Under the pieces are notes generated by a model. That model did not search any database and was not told where the DNA came from. It was given only the letters and a program-made list of their open reading frames with translations. A DNA stretch of 64,000 nt. It comes from Auanema rhodensis (taxonomy: Eukaryota; Nematoda; Chromadorea; Rhabditida; Rhabditidae). The position numbers and the translations under genes are program-made. Positions 20,115 to 30,438 of the stretch are shown here, piece by piece; position 1 is the first letter of the stretch; every line of letters begins with the position of its first letter. The stretch covers positions 11,516,501 to 11,580,500 of the forward strand of contig OZ059896.1 of NCBI GenBank assembly GCA_964057225.1, in the 5' to 3' direction.

Positions 20115-23100
20115 TGGTCACACCGGCGCATAAAACGCACCGGTCGTTTTACCAACGTGGTCGTTCGATCGCTCACGTTCCCACACTTGGAAAATGTTGA
20201 TGAACCAATGCATGTTATCATGTTATTCAACAAATTCCTTGATCGTTGTCTTGCTGAAAGCGGTGTGCCTGATAAGCAAAAAGCCTTATTTTGTTTATCA
20301 ATTGAGCACCCTTCCTTTGAAAAGGGCTCCATATTTATGGACTTTCGTAGAAGGGAGCATCTGGATGGCGTAGCCATTATGAATGCCATCAGAAAGGTGC
20401 AGCAATCAAAACTGTAATCAGCCAGGCAATGAATATTGAGATGCATGTGTTTGATGAAAGGCCAGCGCAGCCAAGTCTGATGCCTGGTGAAGATAGAGTC
20501 GGGTTTTATTTTGACCCCGAACTCAAAATACCTGGAACCATTGCCAACACTGACTCACATTGTCTGGCTAGATCAGCAGTTGTGGGAATGTGGGAAGCTG
20601 ACGAGCTGGCCACTGAAGATGGCGATAAGAAGCGAAGGCTGCAAAACCTTCGTCGCAATTACATCTTATTGCCAAATCAGCCACACCATATCAATTTATT
20701 AACTAGGTGTGGCATTTCCGAAAATTTGCCAAATTATAATTTAATTCATTTAAACATTATTGCCAGCTGTAATACAAACTATAAGTTTGTAGTATATGCT
20801 AGACCGCCTGGACAGCGTATGTACACTATCCAGAAAATATTTAATGAAGCGGCTAGCAAATTGGTAACACTAGGTTACCGAAATAATCATTATGATTGTA
20901 TTACAGCTGGTAGTCGTTCAAAAATTTTTGACGGTATTATATGTCAACACTGTAAGTTATCTTACAACACAGTGTTGCATAGATGTAAAGCCAAATGTAA
21001 AAAATGCCCCACCTATAATTGTAATGCGATGGGGAATGTGGTTGAGAGTAGCGTGAGGTGTGATAGTTGTAGAGTTTTGTTTGAAACTCAACAATGCTTC
21101 GATAGGCATTTGCGAAAAGCCTGCCGAAAATTCAAGGTATTTTGTGAAAATTTAAAGTTGTACATAACAAGCTTAAATTCAGACATGTGTGGCGTGTGAT
21201 CACTATCACATGGTCCGTGCTGATAGACCGCACAATTGCAATGAAAAATTTTGCAAAAAGTGCGGTCAGACAAAGCCTGAAGAGCACTCTTGTTGTTGGG
21301 TTCCACCTAACGACAAGAAGAAGGCTCAGCTAAAAAAGAAGCACGAAAAGTTCAAGGTTTGTAGTTGTTATCTTTACAAATGTAATGCTTTCTTGTTTAA
21401 GCTCATATTTTATGACTTTGAAACAGTTGTGTTAAAAAACGGCACAAATGTTCATGAATATGCAGATGAACAATGGCCCAATATGGTTGTGTATAACAAA
21501 TTTTGTGAAAGTTGTATAGATGCCAATTCCTGTGAAAAATGCACAACCAAGGAGGGCCATTTTGGGTACCAACAAGGTGATAGTGAATGGTCTGTAACAG
21601 ATCGTTTCCTTGATTGGTTACTCAACTTTTCTGAGAATGATAATGCAATTTTGATTGCGCACAACGGGTCGCGCTTTGACATACATTTCTTGGTGTCTAG
21701 GCTGATAAACCGTGGAATATATCCTGACCCCATTTTAAATAGGACCAAGATTATTAGCATGGTTGTCAAGCCTTTAAGAGGTTAAAACATTAATCATTTA
21801 TGTTTTAAAGATAGTTATTTACTAGTGCCTTTACCCTTATCAGCGTTACCCAAGGCATTTGGTGTACCTGATATGAGTAAAGGACAATTTCCATACCTCT
21901 ATAATCACCCAATAAATTATGGCAAAGTGCTACCATCCTTGCCACCAAAGCATTACTATTGTACTGCTAGAATGAAAGCAGAAGACCTAGCTTCATTCAA
22001 TGCTTGGTATGAGGAGCGTAATCAAAGTGTGTTTGATTTTGATGAGGAGCTTCTGGAATATTGTAGGACAGTTGTCCGTATTTTAACCAACTGTATGAAA
22101 GTGTACATGAAGTTGGCCACCGCCACCACTGGAATCCTGTCATACAATGCATGACATTTGCAAGTTTTTCTTTATTCCAGGCAAGTTTTCAAAAATGCAA
22201 GCATTGTTTAAAGCAATTGTGTTTCAGTTGAAGATGAACCACATTAAAGAAAATCAAGTGGGTATTCTGCCTGAGACTGGTTATTATGCCGGCCAGAAGC
22301 AGAGTATAATTGCCATAAAATACATAAAATGGCTAGAACAAGGATTAGGCCGCCCATTAATGCATAAGCTTAATGGTGGTGAATTTGTTGTGAGAGTAGA
22401 TGGCCAACGCTATCTACTTGATGCTTATGACAGTGTGGCTAATCACGGCTATGAGGTGAGTAATTTGTAATAAATGTAAAAAATGAAAATTTTTGTAGTT
22501 TAATGGCTATATCTATCATGGTTGCCCCCAGTGCACCAACAAGACTGCTATTGCACCAGGCAGAAATGGTGAAACAATGGAAGAGGTAACCAATACTTTT
22601 TTTTAATCATTTTAAGCTGAAACATTTAGGTTTATGAAAAAACCATGAAAAGGTTTGAAGCTATTCAAAGCCAGGGCATTAGTGTAACTACTGTGTGGGA
22701 ACAGGAAATTACTGCTCAAATGTCATCAAATGAGCAAATGGCAAATTTTATGAAGGACACTGAGGTTGTAACTCGATTGGCACCTCGAGATGCCTTCACC
22801 GGCGGCCGAACTCAAACATATAAGCTTCTGGCCCAAGCTTCGGATAGATACTCACTAGAGTATGTGGACTTTTGTTCACTTTATCCATATGTAACAGCAT
22901 TTGATGCCTATTACCCTGTAGGTAATACCCACAAATTTGTTGTATCCTGTATTAGGAACACGCATAGGCGGTAAATTAATTTTTACAAACTGCCGCACAT
23001 GTGCAAACAGAGGCAAAAATGTAACATGCCCGCACCAAGATGATGAAGACGCTCGAAAGCTGCATCTGACTGTAACGCATGTAGAGCTCGAATGTGCCAT

Positions 23101-23783
23101 ACAGCGTGGCTACAAAGTGCTTCATGTTTATGAGGTTTGGCACTGGGATGAATGGCAGCAAGGAGGCTTATTCAAGGATTTTGTACAAAAGTACATAAAA
23201 ATTAAGCAAGAGGCATCGGGCTGGCCTAAGCTAAATATGACAGAGGCTGAAAAGGTATGTTTCATAAAAAGTATGGCATTAAATAACATTTTACAGCTAA
23301 ATTATCTCCAAGAGCACGAGAAGAACACTGGTGTTGCTCTGGAGAGCAACAAAATTGAAAAGAATGCGGCCATACGTAGCATTGCCAAACTACAGCTGAA
23401 TAGGTATGTAAACTTTTAAAAATAAAAATTTACAAATTTGCTTATAGTGTAAGGGGTAAAATGGGTCAAAGACCGGATAAAGCCCAAACCAAGATTATTG
23501 GTGTTGAGGATCCTGAAATTGGTAGGATCATAACTGATCCTGCAAGGGAGCTCACGGGCTTCAAAATTGTGGACGATGTGGCGTACTGTACAACAGTGCC
23601 AGAAGACTCACACTTGGCACCAGCGCCATTTACAAATGTAGCCATAGCGGCTTATACAACCGCTCATGCAAGGCTACTATTGTATAAGGCAATGGAAAAA
23701 ATTGGAAAGAACTTGGTGTATACAGGTAATTTTATACTTTGTATACAATTTAAACGTACATCATTTAGACACCGATTCTCTAA

Positions 23784-25543
23784 CGGTCACCGCTATTCGT
23801 TCATTCCTTGGAATGACAAATTATTTTCGGCGATTCATCAGAGACTACGCCAAAATAGCCGAACCGTTGTATCAACTCACACACAAGGATCAAGATTTCG
23901 AATGGACGGAAGAACGTGAAAAAGCATTCGAGACTCTCAAGAAAGCTCTATGCACAGCACCAGTTCTGAAGCCACCAACAAATGGAGCACCTTTTGTTAT
24001 TGAAAGTGACGCTAGTACTATTGCAATTGGAGCAGTCTTACTACAAGATACAGGAAATGGATTACACCCTGTTGCGTTCGCAAGTAGGAAGCTCTCACCT
24101 ACAGAAAGAAAATACCCACCTATCGAATTAGAAGCTTTGGCACTCGTCTACGCATTACAACAATTTCGCACATATGTTTTAGGCACGTCAACTAAGCTAA
24201 TAACGGATCATCGACCACTAACCAGTCTAATGAGTAGAAGAGATCTTATTGGAAGACTAGCGAAATATCAGTTAATGATCCAGGAATATGATATTGTGAT
24301 TATGTACCGTCCAGGACGTATGAATAGTGTATGTGATGCACTATCCAGATACATAGGCAACGAAGCTAACGATGGTCCTAAACCGAAGCTACAGAAGACA
24401 ACGCCAACAACAAGTTTAACGGATATCCAAGAAACCATCAACTATCTCATAAATGTAACCAATGTGGAAACTCTGGATACCGACAAACTAATTCAGTTAC
24501 AACAAGGAACACCATGGATTAAGGAAACTATTGCTGATATGTTAACGGAACAACCTAAAGTTGCATTATCAAGAAGATTCCATTGGACAAATATGATGGA
24601 AGATGCGAAAGAGATCGTCAGCCAATGCCTGATATGCGCAAAAAGGAAAATAAATCAACATGATACAACGAGAGAACCATATGGAAAGTTTGTTACCCCA
24701 CAAAAACCATTTGATAGGATTCATATGGATGTGACAGGACCTTTTTCCCCTAGCACTAATGGATTTAAATATATTCTTTCTATTCAAGATGCTTTTTCGA
24801 AATGGATAACGAGCATACCTTTACGCACACAGAATGCCGAAGAAACAGTCCGAAAGTTCCTGACGAATTTCGTCTTCATTTTTGGACCACCAGTGAGCAT
24901 CGTGTCTGACAATGGAGGAAATTTTAAATCTAAAGAATTCAAGTTAATGTGCAACGAATTTGGAATTGTACAAACCTTCTCTCTGCCATATCACAAAAAT
25001 ACAAACGGTCAAGTGGAACGACTACATCGAACCATCCAGGAATGTTTATCCACTTGTGCTGAAAACCGTGTCTCTCAATGGGCCTCACAATTACCTAAAA
25101 TCACATTCGCGTTAAATACAATCCCAAGTACAACTACCGGAATCAGCCCATACATTGCTTTATTTGGAAGAGACGCACGCCTACCTATGGACCGTCAATT
25201 ACCAGGACAACCTCATCTAAATTCTCCTGAAGATGACGAATTATTGGAAAGAAATGAGAACCGGAAAAATACCTGGGATTCTATTCAAGAAAAAATTCAA
25301 TTAAAATCAATTGAACAACAAAATCGGCTGAATAATAGTAACCGAATAGCATCACGTATATTTGAAATAGGTGAAATGGTACTATTGAAGGATATGACGG
25401 TTCACGGCAAATTGCGACCCACTTATAATGGACCGTTCAAAATTACAGGCGTATACAACTCATATGTGGAATTGGAAATGAGTCAAGGAAAGATGAGAAA
25501 AGTACATAAGGATCTCATCAAAAAGCTTGCTGCAACATTATGA
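23784..25543 (+). pseudogene. Pol fragment of gypsy B: RT C-terminus, RNase H, integrase
   Basis: Open to a stop at 25541-25543. The RT connection/thumb is followed by RNase H (IESDASTIAIGAVL with the catalytic Asp; LITDHRPL). Integrase shows its triad: Asp in HMDVTGPF, Asp in VSDNGGNF and Glu in TNGQVERLHRT, plus a GPY/F-type end (YNGPFKITG). About 60 residues seen in copy C, including the two His of the zinc-binding HHCC region, are deleted between TEQPK and VALSRRF. The frame merges with the preceding polymerase sequence by accident of the junction. Confidence 0.88.
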
Positions 25544-25600
25544 AAATTTTGGAAACCTTATGCATACCTGTGAGGACACAGGACTTCAAGAGCGGTAGCA

Positions 25601-25999
25601 TGTTATACTTTATAATTATGTACTTTATTCTTTCTATAATTTTTATGTATTTCTTTATTCTGTGTTTTATATTTTATATTTTATAATTCTAGTTTCTTGT
25701 CTTAGTGTATTATGTTATCAGTTATATTTTGCAGCTTCAGCATTTTCCGAGATAGTTATAATTGTCATTGACAACTTATAACCTTTCGTGGAAAATGCTG
25801 ATAACATTCGCTATATAAGCTTGCCATTCAACTGAATCTTCAGTTGGCGGACTTATCTTTATCTTTATTTGTTTATTGTTTAAATGTTTTTTATTTATAA
25901 TAAATCTTTCTCTCTTCCTCAAATCTTATTGTTTCTTTTACAACACATCAATCTAAGGGTCAATCATGGAATATTAATATCCAACTTAAGGATATTACA
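25601..25999 (+). repeat. 3' LTR of gypsy B, with a long hairpin
   Basis: About 399 bp; the start is inferred at TGTTATAC after the purine-rich AAGAGCGGTAG, the end is GATATTACA. A strong inverted repeat at 25738-25800 pairs CAGCATTTTCC with GGAAAATGCTG, with a second pairing inside (GTTATAATTGTCA against TGACAACTTATAAC). An AATAAA-type signal lies downstream, near 25905. Confidence 0.72.
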
Positions 26000-26110
26000 A
26001 TACCACCACTATCCTTCTGGTGTGATGTTTTTCAGCAAACTCTCGTAACATCTTAACCGGTAGCCAATTTTTGATATCGGCTCGAACCATCTTTGGTAAG
26101 GCGTTCGCTG
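26000..26110 (-). other. Unassigned stretch between gypsy B and the M3 zinc-finger gene
   Basis: This DNA has no counterpart in the matching place of M2. On the minus strand it is open and encodes a hydrophilic segment (ADIKNWLPVKMLREFAEKHH) that looks like real protein but that I cannot place. It may come from another part of a Maverick not visible here, joined during rearrangement. Confidence 0.35.
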
Positions 26111-26400
26111 GTATCATTTCCATCACCATCTTTACCATTCGTTCCATTACTATTATGAAGACGCCGAATATGACGCTGACAATTGAATCTTGTTCCAAAA
26201 GTTTCACTACAATAAGGGCACAAACGTCTACGAACACCATCCAAATGTCCATATTTTTGAATAAAGTCAGCATTGCTGATATAATTGTTACATACGGGTT
26301 GAATCCCGTCATGTCTTTTCAATACGTGATCACTAAAATGCTTGGCTGATGAAAATATTTCCTGGCACGTAACACAATACTTGTTACATAAAAGTTCCAT
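26053..26400 (-). pseudogene. C2H2 zinc-finger protein, M3 copy with replaced C-terminus
   Basis: Two C2H2 fingers with C-x2-C-x12-H-x4-H spacing are visible (CVTCQEIFSSAKHFSDHVLKRH region and CPYCSETFGTRFNCQRHIRRLH). I take the ATG at 26400 (MELLCNKYC) as start, as in M2; the frame is open a little further upstream. After the second finger and a Gly/Asn-rich linker, the last roughly 20 residues differ from M2 because the sequence switches at about 26110. M2 has about 55 more residues. Probably a truncated copy. Confidence 0.65.
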
Positions 26401-26448
26401 TAGAGGAAAATAAAAAACAACCACACACAGTCAACTCACTTTTATATA

Positions 26449-26598
26449 ATGATTGGAATAATGACTAGTGTTGTACAAAAGCCTAGTCCCAGAGATATTC
26501 CTTTAATGAATGGCACTGAAATACGTTACAAAATCTTTTTGTACAGGGGTGTTGGCACAGATTGTTCCAACGTGTATCTTATACATAATTCACAGTGA
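26449..26598 (+). CDS. Conserved 49-aa Maverick protein (M3 copy)
   Basis: Short ORF of 49 codons, the same length as its M2 counterpart (62771-62920). The two share MTSVVQKP, NGTEI, DCSNVYL and the C-terminus HNSQ, while many other positions differ conservatively and there is no frame change. That pattern suggests selection on a protein despite the size. It has no membrane segment or known motif. It lies between the divergent zinc-finger gene and the convergent protease. Function unknown. Confidence 0.6.
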   Translation: MIGIMTSVVQKPSPRDIPLMNGTEIRYKIFLYRGVGTDCSNVYLIHNSQ

Positions 26599-26658
26599 CA
26601 GGGAATATTCATAACTGACCACCTAATGTAGCAGGTGACGTTTTAATGGCAAAGTTGA

Positions 26659-27202
26659 TCATATGCTAGATAATTTATAGTCGAATACTTTATGCATAAA
26701 CGCTTTAATAAAGACATCATCGTTTTGTAATAGTTTAAAAAATGAACAGATGCTTTCAAATGTATTACCAGCTGACAACATTAGTATTACAAATATTGCA
26801 TAACTACCACAAGTGTATTCAATTATGCGTTGTGGTTTGCAAGTATTAACTTTTACATTTTTATATTTAGCCAAATAATGACGAATGTACTTGTTCATTT
26901 TATAACCCAAGCTACAGAAAAAGTAGGCTTGATCATTACGTACAAAGATGACTTGCTAATGTGTGCCCGGTTTATCGTGTGTGTCAGTATTTACAACAAG
27001 TGCAAAATTCTTTCGACGTGTTTTGGGTAGGGCCTCGGCGCTAAATACACCGAGGAATAGTTTTCGAGTGATGCGGACAGATCGCAAAAGTGACGCTATT
27101 TCAGACGAATACATTTAGTAAAATGATCTAGTGTAACTTTTGTATTGCGCACGTGCGGTTCAATATGCCACACCTCCTTCTAGACTTGAACTCAATTCAA
27201 TG
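26659..27202 (-). pseudogene. Adenain-like maturation protease, broken (M3)
   Basis: Homologous to the intact M2 protease at 62976-63518. The C-terminal catalytic Cys region survives (EYTCGSY in 26659-26910). The codon after the catalytic His is TAG here where M2 has TGG (the THWQV segment). The start codon is also lost (TTG followed by an early stop), and a 1-nt deletion occurs near 27117. In the living family this cysteine protease processes capsid precursors inside the virion. This copy cannot make it. Confidence 0.82.
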
Positions 27203-27617
27203 GACAACACTTTTGAATCAAGAAATGGGTGGGGCGCCATTTAGTGGAATGATGTTTCAACGTGGTATGCAGAGAGGTCATGGCCTGGGTGGTATACTGG
27301 TAACTTTGGCATCGTTTTTACCACGCATTATTCAATCACCTATAGCCCAAAATCTCATCAATGCTGGAAGGAATGCATTATCCAGTGCTGTAAGCAATAG
27401 TCCAGTTGTAAATTCACCTCTTGGCGGCCAGTTGCTAAAAACTAGCAATGAAATTGTTGATGGGGTGCTCAAGGGCAATAATATCAAGCAAACTCTTGAA
27501 ACAGCCGGCCGGCAGGCTATACGAGATCTTACCGGTTTGGGCAAGCGGCGACGACGCAAAACCACAAAACCTCATAAGCGTCTGTGCATAACTCGTGAGC
27601 GGTCGTATCGTATTTAA
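27165..27617 (+). CDS. Maverick core-like/minor virion protein (M3 copy)
   Basis: About 150 aa. A Gly/Met-rich head (MGGAPFSGMMFQRGMQRGHG) is followed by a hydrophobic amphipathic stretch (GGILVTLASFLPRIIQ), a middle ending in VDGVLKGNNIKQTLE, and a strongly basic tail (GKRRRRKTTKPHKR). Such a layout is common for a small Maverick/adintovirus protein compared with adenovirus pVI/pX-like core proteins. I take the ATG at 27165 (MPHLL); the frame is open from 27153 with a GTG. It overlaps the reversed protease start, and its stop directly precedes the capsid ATG at 27618. Intact in both copies with few changes. Confidence 0.68.
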   Translation: MPHLLLDLNSIQWTTLLNQEMGGAPFSGMMFQRGMQRGHGLGGILVTLASFLPRIIQSPIAQNLINAGRNALSSAVSNSPVVNSPLGGQLLKTSNEIVDGVLKGNNIKQTLETAGRQAIRDLTGLGKRRRRKTTKPHKRLCITRERSYRI

Positions 27618-28102
27618 ATGGCTAAATTGATAGATTCAAAATCACCACAAGCACTTTTACCTAATATTAATTATAGTGACATACCGGCGTCGGCATTAGG
27701 TGTTGAATCCACTCGTACTGTACAAGTTCCTTCAAAAAATACTTTTCTTCCTCAAGGACCATGGGAATTTGTTATAGCACAAAATTCCAAATCATTTCTT
27801 AATCTGAGAAGGTGTTGGTTGAATGTAAAATTCAAAATTGTAACCACAAACGGCGATCCAGTACCAGACAACCTTGTTTTTGCACCATGCCAACAATTTG
27901 CAGCCAGTTTGATACACTCGTATCATTTAAAAATTGGTGATGTTAGCGTGTATGACTCTACCGTAAATCATGCCTACAAAACATATATTGAGAATATTCT
28001 AATGTATAGCAACGATGTTAAAGAGAGCAAACTTGCCATAGCAGGCTATTATGCGGATAGATATATAGATAATGCAGCCAGTCCTGGATTTAGAGCGCGA
28101 AA

Positions 28103-28140
28103 GCTTGTTAAAAAAAAAAAAAAAAAAAAAGGGCTTGTTA
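28103..28140 (+). repeat. Poly(A) insertion with short target duplication in the capsid gene
   Basis: The 8-bp sequence GCTTGTTA occurs twice (28103-28110 and 28133-28140) around about 20 A's plus GGG. Removing one repeat and the A tract restores a smooth capsid frame. The inserted length is 30 bp, so the frame is kept. This looks like an aborted LINE-type retroposition, but slippage or a sequencing artefact is possible. Confidence 0.55.
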
Positions 28141-28530
28141 AAAATGGCATATTGTGTGAGATGGCTGCTCCCATCAGTATCGACTTATTCAATCAGGAAC
28201 GACTGTTTGTAAACTATTCAAAAATGGAGCTAACTGCATATCCAAACCGTGATAATTTCTTAATTGACACACTTGGATGGAATAATGAAAGCAAAGATGC
28301 TGCAATGAAGGAGGAGTTTCCAAACCTGAAAATAGATATCAACGATGTACACTTGCTTATTCAAGAGTTTGATCTAAACGCTGGATTAGCTATGGCTATA
28401 GAAGATAAACTTGTGAAGGAACGAAAACACTACCCCATGACGTCAGTGAAAATGCGATCTTATTTCATAGAAGGAGGCCGTTTGGATTCACCCAATAACA
28501 TATTATTCACGTCGCATACACCGAAACGTG

Positions 28531-28783
28531 AGTAGAGAGCCATGCCGAATTTACTAACCACGCCCCCAAACAGTTGCTAAAAACATACTTTTGAGGGCGT
28601 CAGCTGCTAAAAACATACTTTTGGGGTCGTCAGCTGTCAAAATCATATTTTCGGCGTCAGCTGTCAAAAATACACTTTTCCTCCCGAGGCAGGCTCTCGA
28701 GCGTGCGCATGGATCAAAATGCATGATTTTTTTTAATCTTTTTTAAAATTATTTTTTAATGTATTTTTAAATGAATTTTTAGA
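28531..28783 (+). repeat. Solo fragment of Maverick TIR2 inside the capsid gene
   Basis: It begins exactly with the element terminus AGTAGAGAGCC, runs through the CAGCTG direct repeats and the GCAGGCT...AGCGTGC hairpin (one arm mutated), and stops in AT-rich DNA near 28783. No target duplication flanks it (left GAAACGTG, right GAGTTCAG). It replaces part of the capsid gene, so it looks like end-joining rather than clean insertion. Confidence 0.8.
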
Positions 28784-29151
28784 GTTCAGTCACCAGCAAT
28801 GTATAAAACCGGCTTCACATTTTTTGTATTTGATATTTCACCGACTGTACACTCGTCCGAGTTATTTGATGTTATACGACAAGGTAATGTGGCCCTGAAA
28901 TTGGAATTTGGCCAACAAACGCCGCAAGAGGGTTTATATGCTATTGTTTATGCAGAATATGACTCTATTCTTTCAATTGACAACAATCGTGCTCCATATA
29001 TTGATACCAGTTTGTAATGTATGTAATAAACTCTTTAAAACATTTGATGAGAAGAATAAAATTTATTAATACAACTATACATAAAAATCTATAAAACCAA
29101 ATACAAATATACACGCAATAATAAAATTTATAAATTCAAATATATTGAAAA

Positions 29152-30438
29152 TTATTCACAATAACCATAGGGTAAAGTACTAAAATCGTCTAGATAACAA
29201 AGTTCATTCATTACGACCTTGGTACTCTTTGTCATGTCCATCGTGGATATGGAACCAAGCTGTCTCTTTAATAACGTTGTTTTGGTTTTTAAAACCAATT
29301 TTTCTCCATCCATCACGAGTCCTCGAACCAATCGCTCCATACTTTGATAGTTTACCACGGTGGCTGCCGTGTGGTCCAGCGTCTGTAATTTTAAAAAGTT
29401 TCTCAATAATATATTTTTATACTTACCACTCCCTTTGCCTTGGTGATATACTTGACCTGACCAGCTGCATTTACTAGCTCATAACTATAAACTTTTGCAG
29501 CTGGTGAAACAAATTTGGTCATTGACCAACCATCGGGTATTTCTGAGGTTAGTTTACCTAACCATTCACACTTCATATCCTCAATTGGATCAGGCTGATC
29601 GAGGCATTTTAAATAAATTAGAGAATCGGTGTCTAAATGATGTACGTTTAAATTGTATACAAAGTATAAAATTACCTGTATACACCAAGTTCTTTCCAAT
29701 TTTTTCCATTGCCTTATACAATAGTAGCCTTGCATGAGCGGTTGTATAAGCCGCTATGGCTACATTTGTAAATGGCGCTGGTGCCAAGTGTGAGTCTTCT
29801 GGCACTGTTGTACAGTACGCCACATCGTCCACAATTTTGAAGCCCGTGAGCTCCCTTGCAGGATCAGTTATGATCCTACCAATTTCAGGATCCTCAACAC
29901 CAATAATCTTGGTTTGGGCTTTATCCGGTCTTTGACCCATTTTACCCCTTACACTATAAGCAAATTTGTAAATTTTTATTTTTAAAAGTTTACATACCTA
30001 TTCAGCTGTAGTTTGGCAATGCTACGTATGGCCGCATTCTTTTCAATTTTGTTGCTCTCCAGAGCAACACCAGTGTTCTTCTCGTGCTCTTGGAGATAAT
30101 TTAGCTGTAAAATGTTATTTAATGCCATACTTTTTATGAAACATACCTTTTCAGCCTCTGTCATATTTAGCTTAGGCCAGCCCGATGCCTCTTGCTTAAT
30201 TTTTATGTACTTTTGTACAAAATCCTTGAATAAGCCTCCTTGCTGCCATTCATCCCAGTGCCAAACCTCATAAACATGAAGCACTTTGTAGCCACGCTGT
30301 ATGGCACATTCGAGCTCTACATGCGTTACAGTCAGATGCAGCTTTCGAGCGTCTTCATCATCTTGGTGCGGGCATGTTACATTTTTGCCTCTGTTTGCAC
30401 ATGTGCGGCAGTTTGTAAAAATTAATTTACCGCCTATG
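29152..30438 (-). pseudogene. PolB: DNA polymerase B, C-terminal half (M3)
   Basis: Exons read on the minus strand: 30147-30438, 29998-30104, 29676-29953, 29427-29632 and 29152-29392, separated by GT-AG introns of about 34-44 nt. Splicing between the second and third exon creates the Ser of motif B (KLQLNS...GKMGQR). Motif C (DTDS) lies at the start of the fourth exon. The first exon matches M4 from 22965 onward; upstream of that, gypsy copy C has cut the gene. All exons present are open and the stop is at 29152-29154. It meets the capsid gene tail to tail, with AATAAA signals for both strands in 29025-29067. Half a gene, so inactive. Confidence 0.85.

Larger units (their letters stand above)
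17098..23783 (+). pseudogene. PolB: Maverick protein-primed type DNA polymerase B, many exons, truncated (M4)
   Basis: Family-B polymerase that would copy the linear element. Inferred exons: 17098-17111, 17159-17215, 17262-17387, 17431-17512, 20115-21136, 21183-21356, 21402-21780, 21811-22455, 22499-22585, 22630-22921, 22956-23254, 23297-23403, 23448-23725 and 23769-23783. Introns are 40-50 nt, except a 2.6-kb one full of satellite plus Tc1-B. The first four exons total 93 codons and join exon five in phase. Exo I (FYDFETV), Exo II (AHNGSRFDIHF), motif A (DFCSLYP) and motif B are visible. The Exo III Asp is Val (YCRTVVRIL). Frameshifts lie near 20400-20428 and 22135. The gene ends at the motif C start (DTDS), where gypsy B is joined through a 2-nt overlap. 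It is a pseudogene. Confidence 0.82.
23782..25999 (+). mobile_element. Gypsy fragment B: RT end, RNase H, integrase and 3' LTR
   Basis: Plus-strand 3' half of the same LTR element as copies A and C. It starts abruptly in reverse transcriptase, joined to Maverick polymerase motif C at 23782-23783, and ends with a complete LTR. It overlaps the edge of the copy A internal deletion by only about 25 bp. The right flank (26000 onward) is Maverick M3 DNA. There is no 5' part. Confidence 0.9.
27618..29017 (+). pseudogene. MCP: Major capsid protein, interrupted (M3)
   Basis: Double-jelly-roll capsid protein of Mavericks, recognised by its N-terminal domain (a beta-rich start, VFAPCQQFAASLIHSYHLKIG, then TYIENILMYSNDVKESKLAIAGYYAD) and the VDLFNQ-like DLFNQERLF. 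Two lesions are visible. A 30-bp poly(A)-containing insertion at 28111-28140 keeps the frame. At 28531 a 253-bp piece of a Maverick terminal repeat replaces the central part and stops the frame after SHTPKR. The C-terminal part resumes at about 28784 and ends at 29017 (EYDSILSIDNNRAPYI). Roughly 200-300 residues seem to be missing against the usual family length. An AATAAA follows at 29025. M2 contains only the first codons of its copy. Confidence 0.85.
26000..30438. mobile_element. Maverick M3, middle and polymerase-side part, decayed
   Basis: Collinear with M2 from the zinc-finger gene onward: zinc finger (-), 49-aa gene (+), protease (-), core-like protein (+), major capsid (+), polymerase C-terminal half (-). 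The integrase, ATPase and penton side is missing, replaced by gypsy fragment B. The polymerase N-terminal half is cut off by gypsy copy C at 30438/30439. The protease and capsid are broken, so the copy is dead. Confidence 0.85.

Noticed and set aside
23666..23900. Apparent fusion protein of DNA polymerase B and gypsy reverse transcriptase
   Set aside because: The frame crosses an intron and a rearrangement junction at 23782; the fusion is accidental.
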